Part shown: piece by piece, positions 23,660-35,704 of the stretch
How positions within the stretch are numbered: position 1 is the stretch's first letter
Layout: the number at the start of each line of letters is the position of its first letter
NCBI GenBank assembly: GCA_026008535.1
Contig: BRKX01000017.1
Location: 9,812,501-9,876,500 of the forward strand
Direction: 5' to 3'
Source: Perilla frutescens
Taxonomy: Eukaryota > Streptophyta > Magnoliopsida > Lamiales > Lamiaceae
DNA length: 64,000 nt
Position numbers and translations under genes: made by a program
Notes under the pieces: model-generated
What the model saw: only the letters and a program-made list of their open reading frames with translations
Database searches by the model: none
Told to the model about the DNA's origin: nothing

Positions 23660-23673
23660 AAAAAGGGAGAAAT
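23660..23673 (+). other. Polypurine tract of the Sirevirus
   Basis: AAAAAGGGAGAAAT lies directly before the LTR start TGTTAGG. A CATCA(A)...AAAGGGGGAGAT tract followed by TGTTGG is the familiar arrangement in this lineage. Confidence 0.85.
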
Positions 23674-26308
23674 TGTTAGGAAAAACTATCAAGGTTTTTC
23701 TTACAAGGGGTTTTGATGAGATGTCAAAATATGTCAAAATATAAAAGAGCCTTGAAAGAACTGAAAAGGAATCAAGCAGAAAACTAAAGATGATCATACA
23801 GAGTCAAAGCTATCAACCCAACAGATATGACCAGTTCGTGTGAAAGAGGAGAGAAGAATAGAGATAAAGAAGATTGTAGCTTTCTAGAATAATTAGCAAG
23901 GTAAACTGGAAGTTGCAGGTACCAGAGAGAGAAGGTATCAACTGCCACCAGTCTACAGTAATGAACTGATGACCATACCAGTTCAAGGCCACCACCAGCT
24001 GAAGAGAAGTTCCAGCTGAAGTGATGAACTGATGGACATACCAGTTTAAGGCCACCACCAGCTGAAGAGATATTCCAGCTGAAGTGATGAACTGATGGGC
24101 ATACTAGTTCAAGGCCATCACCAGCTGAAGAGATATTCCAGCTGAAGAGAACTGAAGCACATACTAGTTCTAAGCCGCCACCAGCTGAAGAGATATTCCA
24201 AGCACATACCAGTTCTAGGCCGCCAACTGAAGAGATGTTCCAGCTAAAGAGAACTGAAGCACATACCAGTTCTAGGCCGCCACCAGCTGAAGAGATGTTC
24301 CAGCTGAAGAGAATTGAAGCACATACCAGTTCTAGGCAGCTACCAGCTGAAGAGAACTGAAGCACATACCAGTTCTAGGCCGCCACCAGCTGAAGAGAAC
24401 TGAAGCATATACCAGTTCTAGGCCGCCACCAGCTGAAGAGAAGTTCCAACTGAAGAGAACTTAAGCACATACCAGTTCTAGGCCGCCACCAGCTGAAGAG
24501 AAGTTCCAGCTGAAAAAAACTGAAATACATACCAGTTCGAGGCCGACACCAGCTAAAGAGAAGTCCCAGCTGAAGAGAACTGAAACACATACTAGTTCTA
24601 GTCCAATACCGGCTGAAGAAACGTTCCAGTCAAAGAAAGATCCCAATTGAAGGAAGGACCAGCTGAAAGAGAAGAAATGAGGGACATATCAGTTCTAGAT
24701 CATTCCCAACTGAAGAAATACCAGTTGAAGAGCACATCAGTTTGAACTGATGAACATGCCAGTCCATGATGACATCAACTGATAAAACTGCTAGCCGAAG
24801 AGAGAACAATCATGAGCTGAAGAAAATACCAGCTCAAGATATTCTAGCTGAAGAAGTATACCAGCTGAAGAAATGTACCAAGTCTAAAGATCCATGCTGA
24901 AGGAAATACCAACTTAAGATATTCCAGTTGAAGGACCATACCAACTGAAGAGAAGACCAAAGTACAAGCTGATGGAAAATACCAGCTCAAAGCATACCAG
25001 CTGAAGAATGAAGTTCCAGCTGATGAAGCACCAGTTCGAAGGACAACAGTTGAAGATGCATCAGTTCTGAAGTCTAACTGATAAAGCGCTAGCAACCGAA
25101 CTGAAGATCAGTCATGAAAGTTCTAGCTGAAGGGACAAAAGTCCAAAATGCCAGCTAAAGAATACTGGTTCAAACTACCAGCTGAAGCAGAAGCAAACTA
25201 AAGCTCGGAAGGCATCAAGACCAAGCCCAGAATCACCAGCTGAAGATGATCTTAACTGAAGCTTTCCAAACTGCCAAGGGACACGCAGAACTGACATACT
25301 AAGGAACTGAAGATTCCAGCTGCCAGACGAAGCTCAGAACTGAAGATCATGAAGGGTGCCGCAACTGAAATTCAGATAAGTGAAAGAAGATCTTGAAGTT
25401 AATGCAACCGAGATCTTGAAGCAAAAGCTCGTCAGAAGAGCAATAGCAATCCACCGGTCCCATTAAATGTAAAGCCTTGCAACTGGCCTTTTCATTTATG
25501 ATCCAACAGTGATCACCACCGGTCACCAACTCACCTGTTTCAAAAGGTGAGCTACCCCAGTGAAGGCCGCAGGACTTTTGAGAATTTGGAGAGCACTTTA
25601 ATTAAGTCTTTCCACGAAGACGTTTGCCAAAGCACTAAGCCTCACGCTCAAAGAACTCAGAAAATCAAAAGTTTCAATTGATGAGAATGAGCCTTAATGC
25701 TCTTCGAGCTAGCTGTTGAAGATTTCCAAGCAGAGCTTTTCTCTCAGTCACCGTGCTTAAGTGATCAACTACCCCAGCTCAGACGCAGACGCGCAAAGAA
25801 GCAACCCAGTTGATACCAATTTCAAGACTGTACTCTTGAAGATCGAGTGAGATCTAAAATCGTGAAAAGATGGGCAATAGTACCTTATCTTTCTAGCAAG
25901 CAGTTGGGGATCACAAGTGTGAGCTGTCGACCTACCGGCTGAGGAAATTGAGAGTGCAGCTTCCGGGACAGCAACTGTCTTCACTGTGTAACTGTAATAA
26001 AGGAACTTTACACTTGCATAGTGAATTGCCCTTCTGCGGAAGGAAGAGAGGATGTAGAAGTTGAGCTTCGAACATCTATAAACTGCTTGTGTGCTCTGCT
26101 TTACTTTTCAGTTCAGTTGCATATTTTTAACTGCACACCATAAGTACACACAACACTCCGAGCTAGCAAATCTTCTCAACTGATCTCTACATAGCACAGA
26201 TGATATATGCGAGTCAAAATGGGCCCTTAATATTCCGCATCTAGTTCAGTTTTGTAATCAGTTTATTCACCCCCTCTAAACTGATTTTGACTCGCCCCGG
26301 GACCAACA
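23674..26308 (+). repeat. 3' LTR of the Sirevirus, 2635 bp
   Basis: It starts TGTTAGGAAAAAC right after the polypurine tract and ends GGGACCAACA, so it has TG...CA ends. The end is preceded by TTCACCCCCTCTAAACTG, a block commonly seen near Sirevirus LTR ends. It shares no visible similarity with the 5' LTR remnant at 7353-8305. Its first half contains a tandem array (23977-24660) that fades into scattered CAGCTGAAG units to about 25330. Confidence 0.8.
23977..24660. repeat. Tandem array, about 12 units of 43-63 bp
   Basis: Units begin ACCAGTTCTAGGCC and contain one or two copies of TTCCAGCTGAAGAG. Starts are near 23977, 24040, 24103, 24163, 24208, 24265, 24325, 24368, 24411, 24471, 24531 and 24591. 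Shorter units lack one CAGCTGAAGAG sub-block. The outer units are the most diverged. Beyond 24660 only the CAGCTGAAG core persists. Confidence 0.9.
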
Positions 26309-26318
26309 ATATATATAT

Positions 26319-26350
<32 letters not shown>

Positions 26351-27934
26351 CCCTACCAATCTATATTCTATATTATATCTAAAAACAGGATAGTCATTGA
26401 AAATAGAAAAAATAAATTTTCCCACCCAAAACATCATTTCAAATCAAGAAATATTAAATTAGTATACTATAATATAGATATTAGTTAGATTATAGATCAA
26501 TAATTATTTCACCAATTATACAACCTATATGTTAGTCAATATATGGACTGATATGAAATCAATAATTATTGGAAAGCGTTTATCTAAAAGGTGAATTTAA
26601 TTAACATATTGAAAATATTACAATATATTTAAAGTAATTATATTGTTAGTCAATACATGTCAATGTACACTACTAATTAATTTTTCCATAATTTGTGTTA
26701 ATCTCCATAATATAAAATTTAGTATTCTATATAATTTGTGCTTAATAGATATTGCGTCCAAAAAAAACTATAAAAATGAAAATCAATTTAGGCCTGCGGA
26801 TTTTTTGTTTGATCATTAATGTATATATAGTTCATTGTGTGATTGTGCGTATCATATAACATTAAATCTGGTATACACAGATACACATATGTGTGTGTAC
26901 ATATAGTATATAAATCTAATTAAATCAATGTTGAAAATTATGAATTATAAAATTATAATTATATCATACACTTATATAATATACTGTAATGTTTAATTTC
27001 CATGTCAAAACATGGACCTTAATAATTGTATATTCCTTAAATAATATCTTACACCAAACTCGTATATTTCGTAAATAATCTTTTACTCATAATTGATTAG
27101 ATTAAATTAAGTTTCAATTATATAAATAAATATTTTATTTATGGTATAATATTACATCTAATTATTGTTGGATAAATTTAACAAGAACCTAGGCATACAG
27201 ATATGGTCATATGGATATGTATTTTATATGTAAAGAAAATATTTAAATTTCAGACTTATTTTCGTAAATAGATTGTAACAATTGATTTAATTATGTTAAT
27301 ATATCATAGGAGTTGATTTTTTAAGGAATGGTAGCAATTCATTTTAGCAAAATACTTTTCATTTTGCTGTATGATTTTCTGCACCGATTTTCTAATATTT
27401 GGAGTCAATATTCTTTTTGTTTGCAACTTATATATAAATGTATTCGCAACATTTACATTTTCATAACTTTTTATTTATTAGTTTTGTTTTGCATATGATG
27501 CATGTCTGCTTAGTGCATTAATAATTATGTTTTACGTATTTACACCTTACATATTATATGTTTACGGTTTATATTTTTTTTTATCAAAATAAAATTGATT
27601 AATACATCAATGTTAGTGTATGTGTGCAGAAAGTTACGATGGCTTCACTCTTAGAGATCTATATATATCATTCAAATGTAAAAAGTTTCTTTAGATTGGA
27701 CGGTTCCATTTTGTGCGGTGATTGCAAGACTTCGAACGAGAAGACGAAGTGACACAAATAGGGTTGACGGAAATGGGGTGCGATGAAACATTATAAACAA
27801 AATGTGAGTAACAGTTTTTATTTAATTTATTATTATTGTTGTTGATTTAACAAATTGTAGTTTGAAGTTCATATTGGAATCTTATTTTTTTCAATTTTAT
27901 TTACTTATAATTAACTATTGTATCATTGTATGCA

Positions 27935-27981
<47 letters not shown>

Positions 27982-28136
27982 TTGGTACGCTCATTTTTGT
28001 GCATTTTTTTTTTCTGTGAAGTTGTATGTAGAATTTTTTCAATTTTTATACATCATTTTATAGCTATATTTTATTTTTGAATTGAGATTTTAAGTATCTT
28101 AAAGTATTTGATGATGGCTCATATCATTATTTTGTA
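26309..28136. other. AT-rich intergenic DNA with microsatellites
   Basis: (AT)n(AC)n(AT)n lies at 26309-26352, directly at the end of the Sirevirus LTR, and a second (AC)n at about 27944-27979. Nothing coding was recognised. Open frames over the (AC)n run are products of the repeat. Confidence 0.6.
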
Positions 28137-28138
28137 TA

Positions 28139-28401
28139 CTTCTTCTGTTTCTATATGTTTGTTGTTGTATGATTTTAATCTAGAATTAATAATTAATTTT
28201 TTGGATTAATATATATCTCTCCATTTTATATCACATAAAATCTATTCACTTATATTTTCCTAAAAAGTTGGCAAATTTTCGATGTCCATATATATGTAGA
28301 GTGAAAATTGGGAGAAAGTGTGTGAATATATATAAAACAACAAATATTTCGACACACAAAATAAAACTTCTAAAACAACAAACATATAGAAACAGATGGA
28401 A
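28139..28401. mobile_element. Stowaway-like MITE (Tc1/mariner type), 263 bp
   Basis: TA flanks (28137-28138 and 28402-28403) border inverted repeats that share CTGTTTCTATATGTTTGTTG. The left end is CTTCTTCTGTTTC and the right end, as reverse complement, is TTCCATCTGTTTC. Size, TA duplication and a CTNCNTCYGTTTC start fit Stowaway MITEs. The interior is AT-rich with no coding capacity. Confidence 0.75.
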
Positions 28402-28403
28402 TA

Positions 28404-29540
28404 TTAATATCTACACACACACACACATATATATATGAAGATGATAATGGAGTAATCAAGATGTGACAGTATTGCTCATGAAAAATGCATACACACTACA
28501 ATTGATTGACCACAATTCATTTGAAAACCAAGGTAATTTAACTAACACTATTTTTTTTTATCAAAACTGTAGGCTAGGTGCGTGTTTCTCCCAAAAAAAT
28601 ATTACCACCATTGTTAAAGATATGTGCGTGTTTCTCCCAAAAAATATTATCCAACCGTGGTGTGTGTCCATTTTTTATCGACTACGGTTCATAAAATATG
28701 TGGTGCATCAATTATATCATATATTTATATGTTTATTAAAATAAAAATTGAAAAAGAATCATTAAAATATTCTCAAAACCCATCTAGGGTTTCACAGTTC
28801 CACCAAGGTGATGACTAGGGTTTCAGCATCCTTTCACCTTTCTGTCGACTGGCAATAATTACAGAGGGGTGCGGATTTTCCATCTCTTGACTGCAAAGGC
28901 ACGATTGAAGGCGATATCTAAGGTTGACAATCAAGCCGTGACAACTCTCCCTCGATATTTTTCTATCCACTTTACACAGTTTAGAGGAGATATCAAAGAT
29001 GTACAATTTCATTTTAAAATATGTTTTATGGTTGTACTTTTGAATTTATTATTAGATATATGGATTGTTTGCCCATAAAATAATTTTACCAAACAATTTG
29101 AATATAACATTATATTATTTATATATTTTCGCATTGTTTATATTAATTATTCAATTCAATTTTTTTATACAAACTATTTATCATAAATTAATCATAAAAT
29201 CCTCACCGTGCGATGTAATGCTATTTAATTTTATTACACGGAATATATCCCTCACATTAATTTACCATTAATTGTATTACCCGAAAGGTTATTAAATGTC
29301 TATATATCCCTCACATACTTTCAAAGTCAAGTTCAAAGCACATATTCATGAACCATGATAATTATATACAATAGCTAGGATGGCTAAAATAAATACTAAT
29401 AACATTTTCCCTCTACCTTACGGCACTCCATTTGTCAACTGATTAGATTTACTTAGGCTTAAAAATTAAAAATGAAAAAAAAAAGCCAAAGCTAATTTTT
29501 AATCTCTAGATAATTCAATTCCAAAACTGAAAATTCCACC
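28404..29540. other. Intergenic DNA upstream of the MLP gene
   Basis: AT-rich. The segment GTGCGTGTTTCTCCCAAAAAA occurs twice within about 60 bases (around 28578 and 28625). A more GC-balanced patch at 28780-28990 might be an old gene fragment, but I could not assign it. Confidence 0.5.
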
Positions 29541-29544
29541 GGCC

Positions 29545-29553
29545 TATATATAG
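29545..29553 (+). promoter_or_regulatory. TATA box of the MLP gene
   Basis: TATATATAG in the context GGCCTATATATAGATGC lies about 110 bases before the start codon. A transcript start near 29580 would give a leader of about 80 bases. Confidence 0.6.
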
Positions 29554-29660
29554 ATGCTTCTATATGTATATGGGATCTTCAAACATCACATAATTTGCCA
29601 ATATATTTTTCAAGTCCTGTTATCATAAAATTTTCTTTAATTTGCAAAAACATTGTGACA

Positions 29661-30209
29661 ATGGCTTCCAAGATCGAAGCAGAAATCGAGTTGAAAAGCC
29701 CTGCAGAAAAGGTGTGGAATAACCTAAAACAATTCACCGTAGTCTTCCCAAAAGCTTTGCCTCAAACATACGAAAGGATTGATGTGCTCGAAGGCGATGG
29801 AAAATCAGTTGGATCAGTCATTTTATCTATCTTCAAAGGTATGAATTAAAAGCTCGACTCAAATTCGATCTCGGCTTTTGATCATTCTGGCATGGTGTTA
29901 TATTGTTTACTTTTCCTCCTTGCAGAAGCACAGTCCGTAAAGGAAAGGATTGAATTAGTGGACGACGAGAAGAAAATACTGAGCTACAGTTTTTTGGAGG
30001 GTGAAATCTTGAATCATTACAAGAATTACAAGGCCATAATTTGTGTAACCAGTAAAAGTGATGGGGCTCTAATTAATTACTCAGCTGAATTAGAGAAGGC
30101 AGATGCACATGCCCCTAATCCTGATTCCTTTAGAGATTTTGTTGTCAAACTTTTCCACGATTTTGATGCTTATCTTCTGAAGTCATCATTAATTCAAGAC
30201 TCTAAATAA
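29661..30209 (+). CDS. Major latex protein-like (MLP/Bet v 1 family) protein, two exons
   Basis: Members are small cytosolic proteins with a hydrophobic ligand pocket, linked to stress and defence; the ligand of this one is unknown. Exon 1 is 29661-29838 and exon 2 is 29926-30209, joined across an 87-base intron with donor AAAG/GTATGA and acceptor TTGCAG/AAGC. The product is 153 aa, a normal family length. Family blocks: MASKIEAEIELKSPAEKVW at the start, DVLEGDGKSVGSV (loop, residues about 36-48), KERIELVDDEKKILSYSFLE, HYKNYKAIICVTSK and PDSFRDFVVKLFHDFDAYLL at the C-terminus. The single intron is where MLP genes usually have it. The start at 29661 is preferred over one at 29595 because MASK fits the family N-terminus. 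No stops or frameshifts are visible. It is the only intact-looking host gene here. Confidence 0.92.
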
Positions 30210-30290
30210 AAATAAAAATAAAAATAAAAATAAAAATAAATTCAAGATTAAGGGTCTCAATTGCTTCCATAAAATAAAGGAAATAATTAA
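30205..30290 (+). terminator. AATAAA-rich 3' end of the MLP gene
   Basis: Overlapping the stop codon is a run of about six AAAAT units that creates several AATAAA signals, followed by another ATAAAATAAAGG near 30270. This is a plausible polyadenylation region. Confidence 0.55.
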
Positions 30291-33039
30291 TTTGTCTTGG
30301 ACAATCTTGTTATATTTATTACCAAGACCTGTCTTAAAATTAAATTATGTATAAGTACACAAAATTAAGACACGTGAAATCCTCTATTTGTAGGTGTATT
30401 CAGTATTCTGGGTTAATATATATATTAATCTTGCTACATTATGTATTCTCTTTTATTTGAAATATATGTATGATAAAACGTGCTATCTCCCTTTTCATTG
30501 CTAGCTACTTATCCGGGTATCACTTGTGTATCACCATTAAATTTAATATTTTAATAATAATTTTTATAAAATAAAAACTATTATAATATAATCAAACCTA
30601 ATTAACATTTATTAACCTATAATTGAAACTAAGAAAATTATAAATAATCAACCATATAACCAATTTTTAACTAAAAATTGAAAGTTTAATATTAAATAAT
30701 TATTTTTTAAATTCAAATTGGATATAATCAAACATAATTAACCATTGCTAAGCTAAATCATAAGAAATTGAAATTATTGAAAAAAAATGGAAGAAAAACT
30801 TGTCTTTTTTTTTTTTACTTTATTTTTTGTGAATAAATGTTCAAAATTAGTATTTGGATATATTAATTTTTTTTGTGTGTGTGTGTATAACCGTTGTCTA
30901 TCTAAACTTTTTGTATGAATTATTGAATTACGTTTATGCCCCACAACCAAATCTTATCAAATATTACAATAATGCCACCACCGTTTTAATGGATAAAATT
31001 CTCTAGTCCATTTTTTATGTTCCACTATTTTGTCCCACTATGAAATTTAATATTTTAAAAATATTTATTACAAAAATAAATTTTATTATAGTGTTACAAA
31101 TCATAATCAACACTTATTGCTAAAAATAATTTTTTTAAAAAATTATATACCCTACTTTTGAAATAATCAACCATATTAATCAATTATATTAACTAAAAAA
31201 TAAGAAATAAATATTAAAAAATAAATATAAACCCTAATTGGGGTGGAATGAACCCTGAATAATAATTATAAAATTAAACTAAGCCATAACAAATTGAATT
31301 GAAGAAAAAAATTGATGAAAATTGAATAAAAATCAAAATGGGACACCAAATGAGATAGCGAAAAGTGGGATAGAAGATTTCATTTGACGTTTTAATTTAA
31401 TTTTGCCTATTTTGATTAAATGGTGGGGATTCCTTGCTCTAATATTGGATCTTGCTCCCTCTGAAACCACTAATTATATATATATATATATATATAGATA
31501 TAAAATTTGTGAACGAATCATATCCATTCATTTTTTAAGATCAATGAATATTATTAATTGGGGTAAAATTAATGTGAATGCTATGTTATCAATATACATG
31601 CAATAAAGGGTAAAAGCGTATAATTTTTTTTCTTTGGTCACAACATGATTTACGGAATTAGTAAAGGTAATTAAATACCTTAAGTTAGATTTGGCTATGA
31701 TTTTATTGGAAGCTTATATAATTTTATAAATATTTTTGGACGAACAAAAATGATCACTGAATTTGTAGGTGGGTATTGTTATAGTTTTAATTAGTTTTGC
31801 ACCCGTGCGATGTACGGAAATCATCTCACTTAATTGAAATAATTAAAAATAATCAATCCATAATAATTGTATGGGAGAGCAATGAGCATTAATTTCATTT
31901 TTATGTATTATTTACAATTGAAGTAAATTTTATTTCATACACAATCATATATTTATAGTCATCACGTGCCCTTTTTCAATAAATCAAAACGAATTTGAGT
32001 ACTTTTCAAAAGAGCAATGGTAACCATGATAAATTAGTATATTATCAATCTATATCATTCATATGATTAGGTATTATGCCAAAAAAAAAAAACGCAAATG
32101 TGTAGTCTCTCACCTTGTACACACACACACACACTTATCTCACTTGTGCATTTGCAGCAATCTTAGTAACTGGTATGGAGACTGCTCAACCCTCCATAAG
32201 GGGAATTGAATATCTCACATGTTGTATCAACCTAGCCAGAGGTGCTTCATATATATACTGATTGTTGGGAAAATGTGGAGCAGTAACAATATTGATCAGA
32301 TCAAATATGAGTGCAGAACATCAGTAAATAGAAGACTAATCAATTAGGAGGATATATAAAGGAGTGCTGAGTACATATAAATAGATAAATGCACGTAATA
32401 GAGAGTAATTCTAAAAAAGACAAAGACAACTAATAGCCAGAATTGAACAACATCAAGCATCGTCACTCTTTAGCAACAAAGAATGGCTTAGTTCTTCATT
32501 GGTTGAGTTCTAATGGGTCACCTCTTTGACGATACACAAATGTTTGAATAGTAATCCTTGAGACACCCTCAACCTCAACGTCTTCTCTGATGATACACAA
32601 ATGCTTGGACCTCAAGACACCCTCAGCCTCAACCTCTTCTCTAACTCAAAGTAAAATGTGTTATGTTCTATAAGATAATAACCATGCATAATTGTTTATC
32701 CCTCACCCTTGTACATTTTCTTTTTCTTACTCCTGGAACTCAAGTCTCATTTGGGTCTCATTTCACTTGAAGTTCTTATCAGAATGAATACTTTGATTTC
32801 CTAGCAAAATCTACAAAATAGTTAAAATAATTAGCGAGACAAAAATTGTAGATCAATAAGGTTCGTTAAGATGCATTAATCGCAAGGAAATTTACAAGAG
32901 TACTGGACCAATTAATCATTAGTGTCATGGTGGTGGGTTGCGTACATGCAATTCTGCAATGAAAGATGATAGAACCAAAAGCTCCTAGTTAATTGTTTGA
33001 CATTTCAAAGCACAAAACATAAAAATGAACAAATATGCA
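30291..33039. other. AT-rich intergenic DNA with possible MITE remnants
   Basis: Two stretches beginning near 30535 and 31045 share GAAATTTAATATTTTAA and similar downstream text, suggesting copies of one AT-rich repeat. The second (about 31000-31375) has imperfect inverted ends (CTAGTCC ... TTTTGTCCCAC against GTGGGATAG ... ATGGGACA). At 32525-32640 a segment with ATACACAAATG and GACACCCTCA is present twice. (AC)n lies near 32120. No gene was recognised. Confidence 0.5.
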
Positions 33040-34602
33040 TGTAGCGCCCCGATCCCGAAAGATCGTGGAAATGGACGCCATGGGGGTTGGAATTAAGAAG
33101 CGGGAAAGAAAACCACCTGATCAATGAGAACTCAACAGAAGACTCAGAACAACCAAACATGCTTTATAATATAACATATACTTATCCATAACGCTATGAC
33201 TAGAGTTCTTAGCGTTTAATAAAGGAATATTACAAGTGCGGAAGCTCCATAATTAACAGGATACTTAACAAAAAGAAACAGTGAGAAATAGGTAAATAAC
33301 AAAAGCCCATGCCTCAGCATCGTCACGTGTAATACCCCGTAAATTAATTACCGCTTAACTGCAGTAAATTATTGCAATTACTATTTAGTATAGTAATTTT
33401 CAGTCAGATTAGGGTCGGAAGTATCCGTTAAGTTCCATGGAATTCAAGGATAATTAATTCCCATAGGTGGGTTAATTATTATTTCAGTTAGGGTTTAATT
33501 TCCTTTTCTGTATGGAAAGTCGGAATCGTAATTTCAGATAAATTCGATTCCTATATTATTTACGGTGCGTGATTATCGTGAATCAGATATTCCGATAATT
33601 AATTTCAGGACTGGGAGACTCAGATATTCTCCAGTCATGCAATTGTTTAAATTCAGACAATTTAAACGAGATGCTCAAGTTAAGAGAATCAGATATTCTC
33701 TAAGTTTTGGACGTTTTAATTATCGAGAAATTAAAACCTATATTTTTAAAGCAGTGTTTTAAAATCAATAATTTCAGATAAATTATTGTTTTAAAATAAG
33801 TGAATTATTTTAGCAATATCGGTTTAGTTTGGAATTTTTCCGAAAACGGAAAATATCACGATAACCGAACAACCGAGTATTTATTTAAGTCAACCAAGCA
33901 TGGGTGATAGCCATGTCTCCCACGTGTGTGTGTCCCCTTTCATATATCCAAATTAGTAAGTGAATAACTATGTTTGATTAACTCTTATCCATATTAGGAA
34001 ATAAAATAATATAGATAATTGCATGGTTTTATATATATATATATATGTTGTCGAGAGAGAGAGAGAGATTGGCATTTCATCTCCTTCACCACCCTCACCT
34101 TCTCCATTTCTTCTTTTTCTTCTTCTTCATCACCTTCCATTTATTATTTTTCTTTAAAACTATCGAGAGAGAGAGAGGAAGGCAGCTGCATCATCTTCTT
34201 CTTCATCCCATCTTCATCCTTGGATGGTTTTAGAAGGGGAGCTTCCATTGTTGTGTGAAGGTATCTTCGAAATTATATATATATATATATGTGTGTGTGC
34301 GCTCTTCCAATTCCAAGTTTGGATAAGAAGTTTATGTGTGTATTTTGGTGTTTTAAAAGATGTTAGATAATTATAAGTTGATAAATGCATGATTGATGCA
34401 TGCTTCCAGTTTTTTTTGGCGTCAATATATATATATATATATATATGTATATGATATTGAATGGGTTAATGCATAGAAAAGTTAGGATGAGAGTTGATGT
34501 GTTAAAATGGATGTTGAAAGCTTGGGTTTTGAGTTTTCATGGCTGTCGTCGCTCTCGGCCTCAATTCCGCGCGCCTGCGCTCGATTGTTGGCAGATTCGG
34601 CA

Positions 34603-35160
34603 CCCTCCGGTTAAACGAGCATAACTCCCTCGTTTTACATCGGATTGAGACACCGTAAATATTTGTCGGAAACTAGACTTAAGTGGCTTTCTAATGGTAT
34701 AGGTCTCATTCTCTAATTCATTCTGAGTAAATTATAAAAAATCGGCGAAGTTAGGTCATGTATTCTGTTTCGGAAATTCGGGACAGATTCGCTACCTTTT
34801 GGTAAAACGGGTATATCCGTTTCATTTGTTATCATCTTAAGCCACTATAAATTTTTAAAAATTCTAGACTTCCTTGGCTTTCTAATGGTATATATCTCAG
34901 TCCGTAACTCTTCCTGAATCGATCGTGAAAAATCTTCAAAGTCAGGTCACGAGTTTGATTTCGGAAATTCTGGCAATTCTGCCACCTTTTAGTAAAATGA
35001 TCATAACTTTTTCGTTATTTATCATCTTGAGTCACCGTAAATTTAGCCGTAAATTAGACTCCCGTGGTTTTCCGTTGGTATATGGTACAATCTCTACACC
35101 TTAGTGAGTCAAATCAGACAGTTTTGCAAAGATAGACGTTGTGCGGAACCATGTTTAGTC
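34603..35160. repeat. Three diverged ~185-bp tandem units in the solo LTR
   Basis: Each unit reads ATAACTCC/ATATCCGTTT-like text, then a CACCGTAAAT-like stretch, TAGACT...GTGGCTTTCTAATGGTATA, and TCGGAAATTC. Units start near 34603, 34795 and 34983. Similar units are common in long gypsy LTRs. Confidence 0.75.
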
Positions 35161-35704
35161 TATGGGCTTAATGTTGATTTTGTTGCTAGAACCTAATTGC
35201 GATGATGTTAAGGTATTGTTGATACCTTAAATGATGATGATGTATGCCTTAATATGTATAATAGCTAGGGTTGAGAATAACCCTTAAGCTAAGATAAAAT
35301 TTATAACGGATACTAGACCCTAATAGGCCTTCGTTTCGTGTTGAGTCCTATCGGATTTAGATCAACATGCTAAGTGTATTTTTATCTACTGAAGGCTAGC
35401 AGATCCGCAACGGATAAGACCAGTGGGGAATTAGCAGCTGCAGTAATTAAAACGTCGGTGAAAGGTGGGCTTTCTTTTCAATGGACTCTTAGTCCAAATA
35501 TTGATTTGAGTTTTTACTCACCCGCAGTTAATTATTCTGATGCAAATAAATGATTGTCATGCATAAAATATTTGTTTTGTATAATATCCTTATCCGTATT
35601 TAGTTAGCTCGCAAGGGGTTTCTAACTGTTAAATCGATTGGGCCTCGTGCTAACTTAGCATGTTAACCGAGGTTAGTGTACACTTGGGTCGGTGATATTA
35701 GGAA

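Larger units (their letters stand above)
7353..26308 (+). mobile_element. Sirevirus-type Ty1/copia element, degenerate and interrupted
   Basis: Order on the + strand: 5' LTR remnant, tRNA-Met primer site, gag with two zinc knuckles, protease, integrase, RT, RNase H, a 300-base gap, an envelope-like region, polypurine tract, long 3' LTR. This order and the Sirevirus-like protein motifs identify the lineage. The 3.8-kb gypsy element abuts its left LTR and a 7.2-kb copia element (10591-17756) splits integrase from protease. Many stops and frameshifts make it non-functional. The left and right LTRs are not alike, so the whole may be a recombinant of two related elements. Confidence 0.82.

Noticed and set aside
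23784..24365. 193-codon open frame on the - strand with repeated SSAGGGLELVCA
   Set aside because: It is the translation of the tandem DNA array in the Sirevirus LTR. Neighbouring frames repeat the same text in other phases, so it is not a gene.
23977..24660. CRISPR-like regular repeats
   Set aside because: Units are contiguous and diverged, without unique spacers, inside a plant LTR.
27862..28080. Frame with a run of Thr-His repeats
   Set aside because: Translation of the (AC)n microsatellite.
28780..28990. More GC-balanced patch that might be an exon
   Set aside because: No frame shows a recognisable family and there are no convincing splice sites.
29595..29660. Upstream in-frame ATG for the MLP gene (22 extra residues)
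   Set aside because: The family begins at MASK or similar; the extra residues have no counterpart and overlap the likely leader.
34019..34258. Ser/Phe-rich and Arg-Glu-rich frames near 34.0-34.3 kb
   Set aside because: They lie in the GAGAGA and TTC-rich leader part of the solo LTR, with no family similarity.
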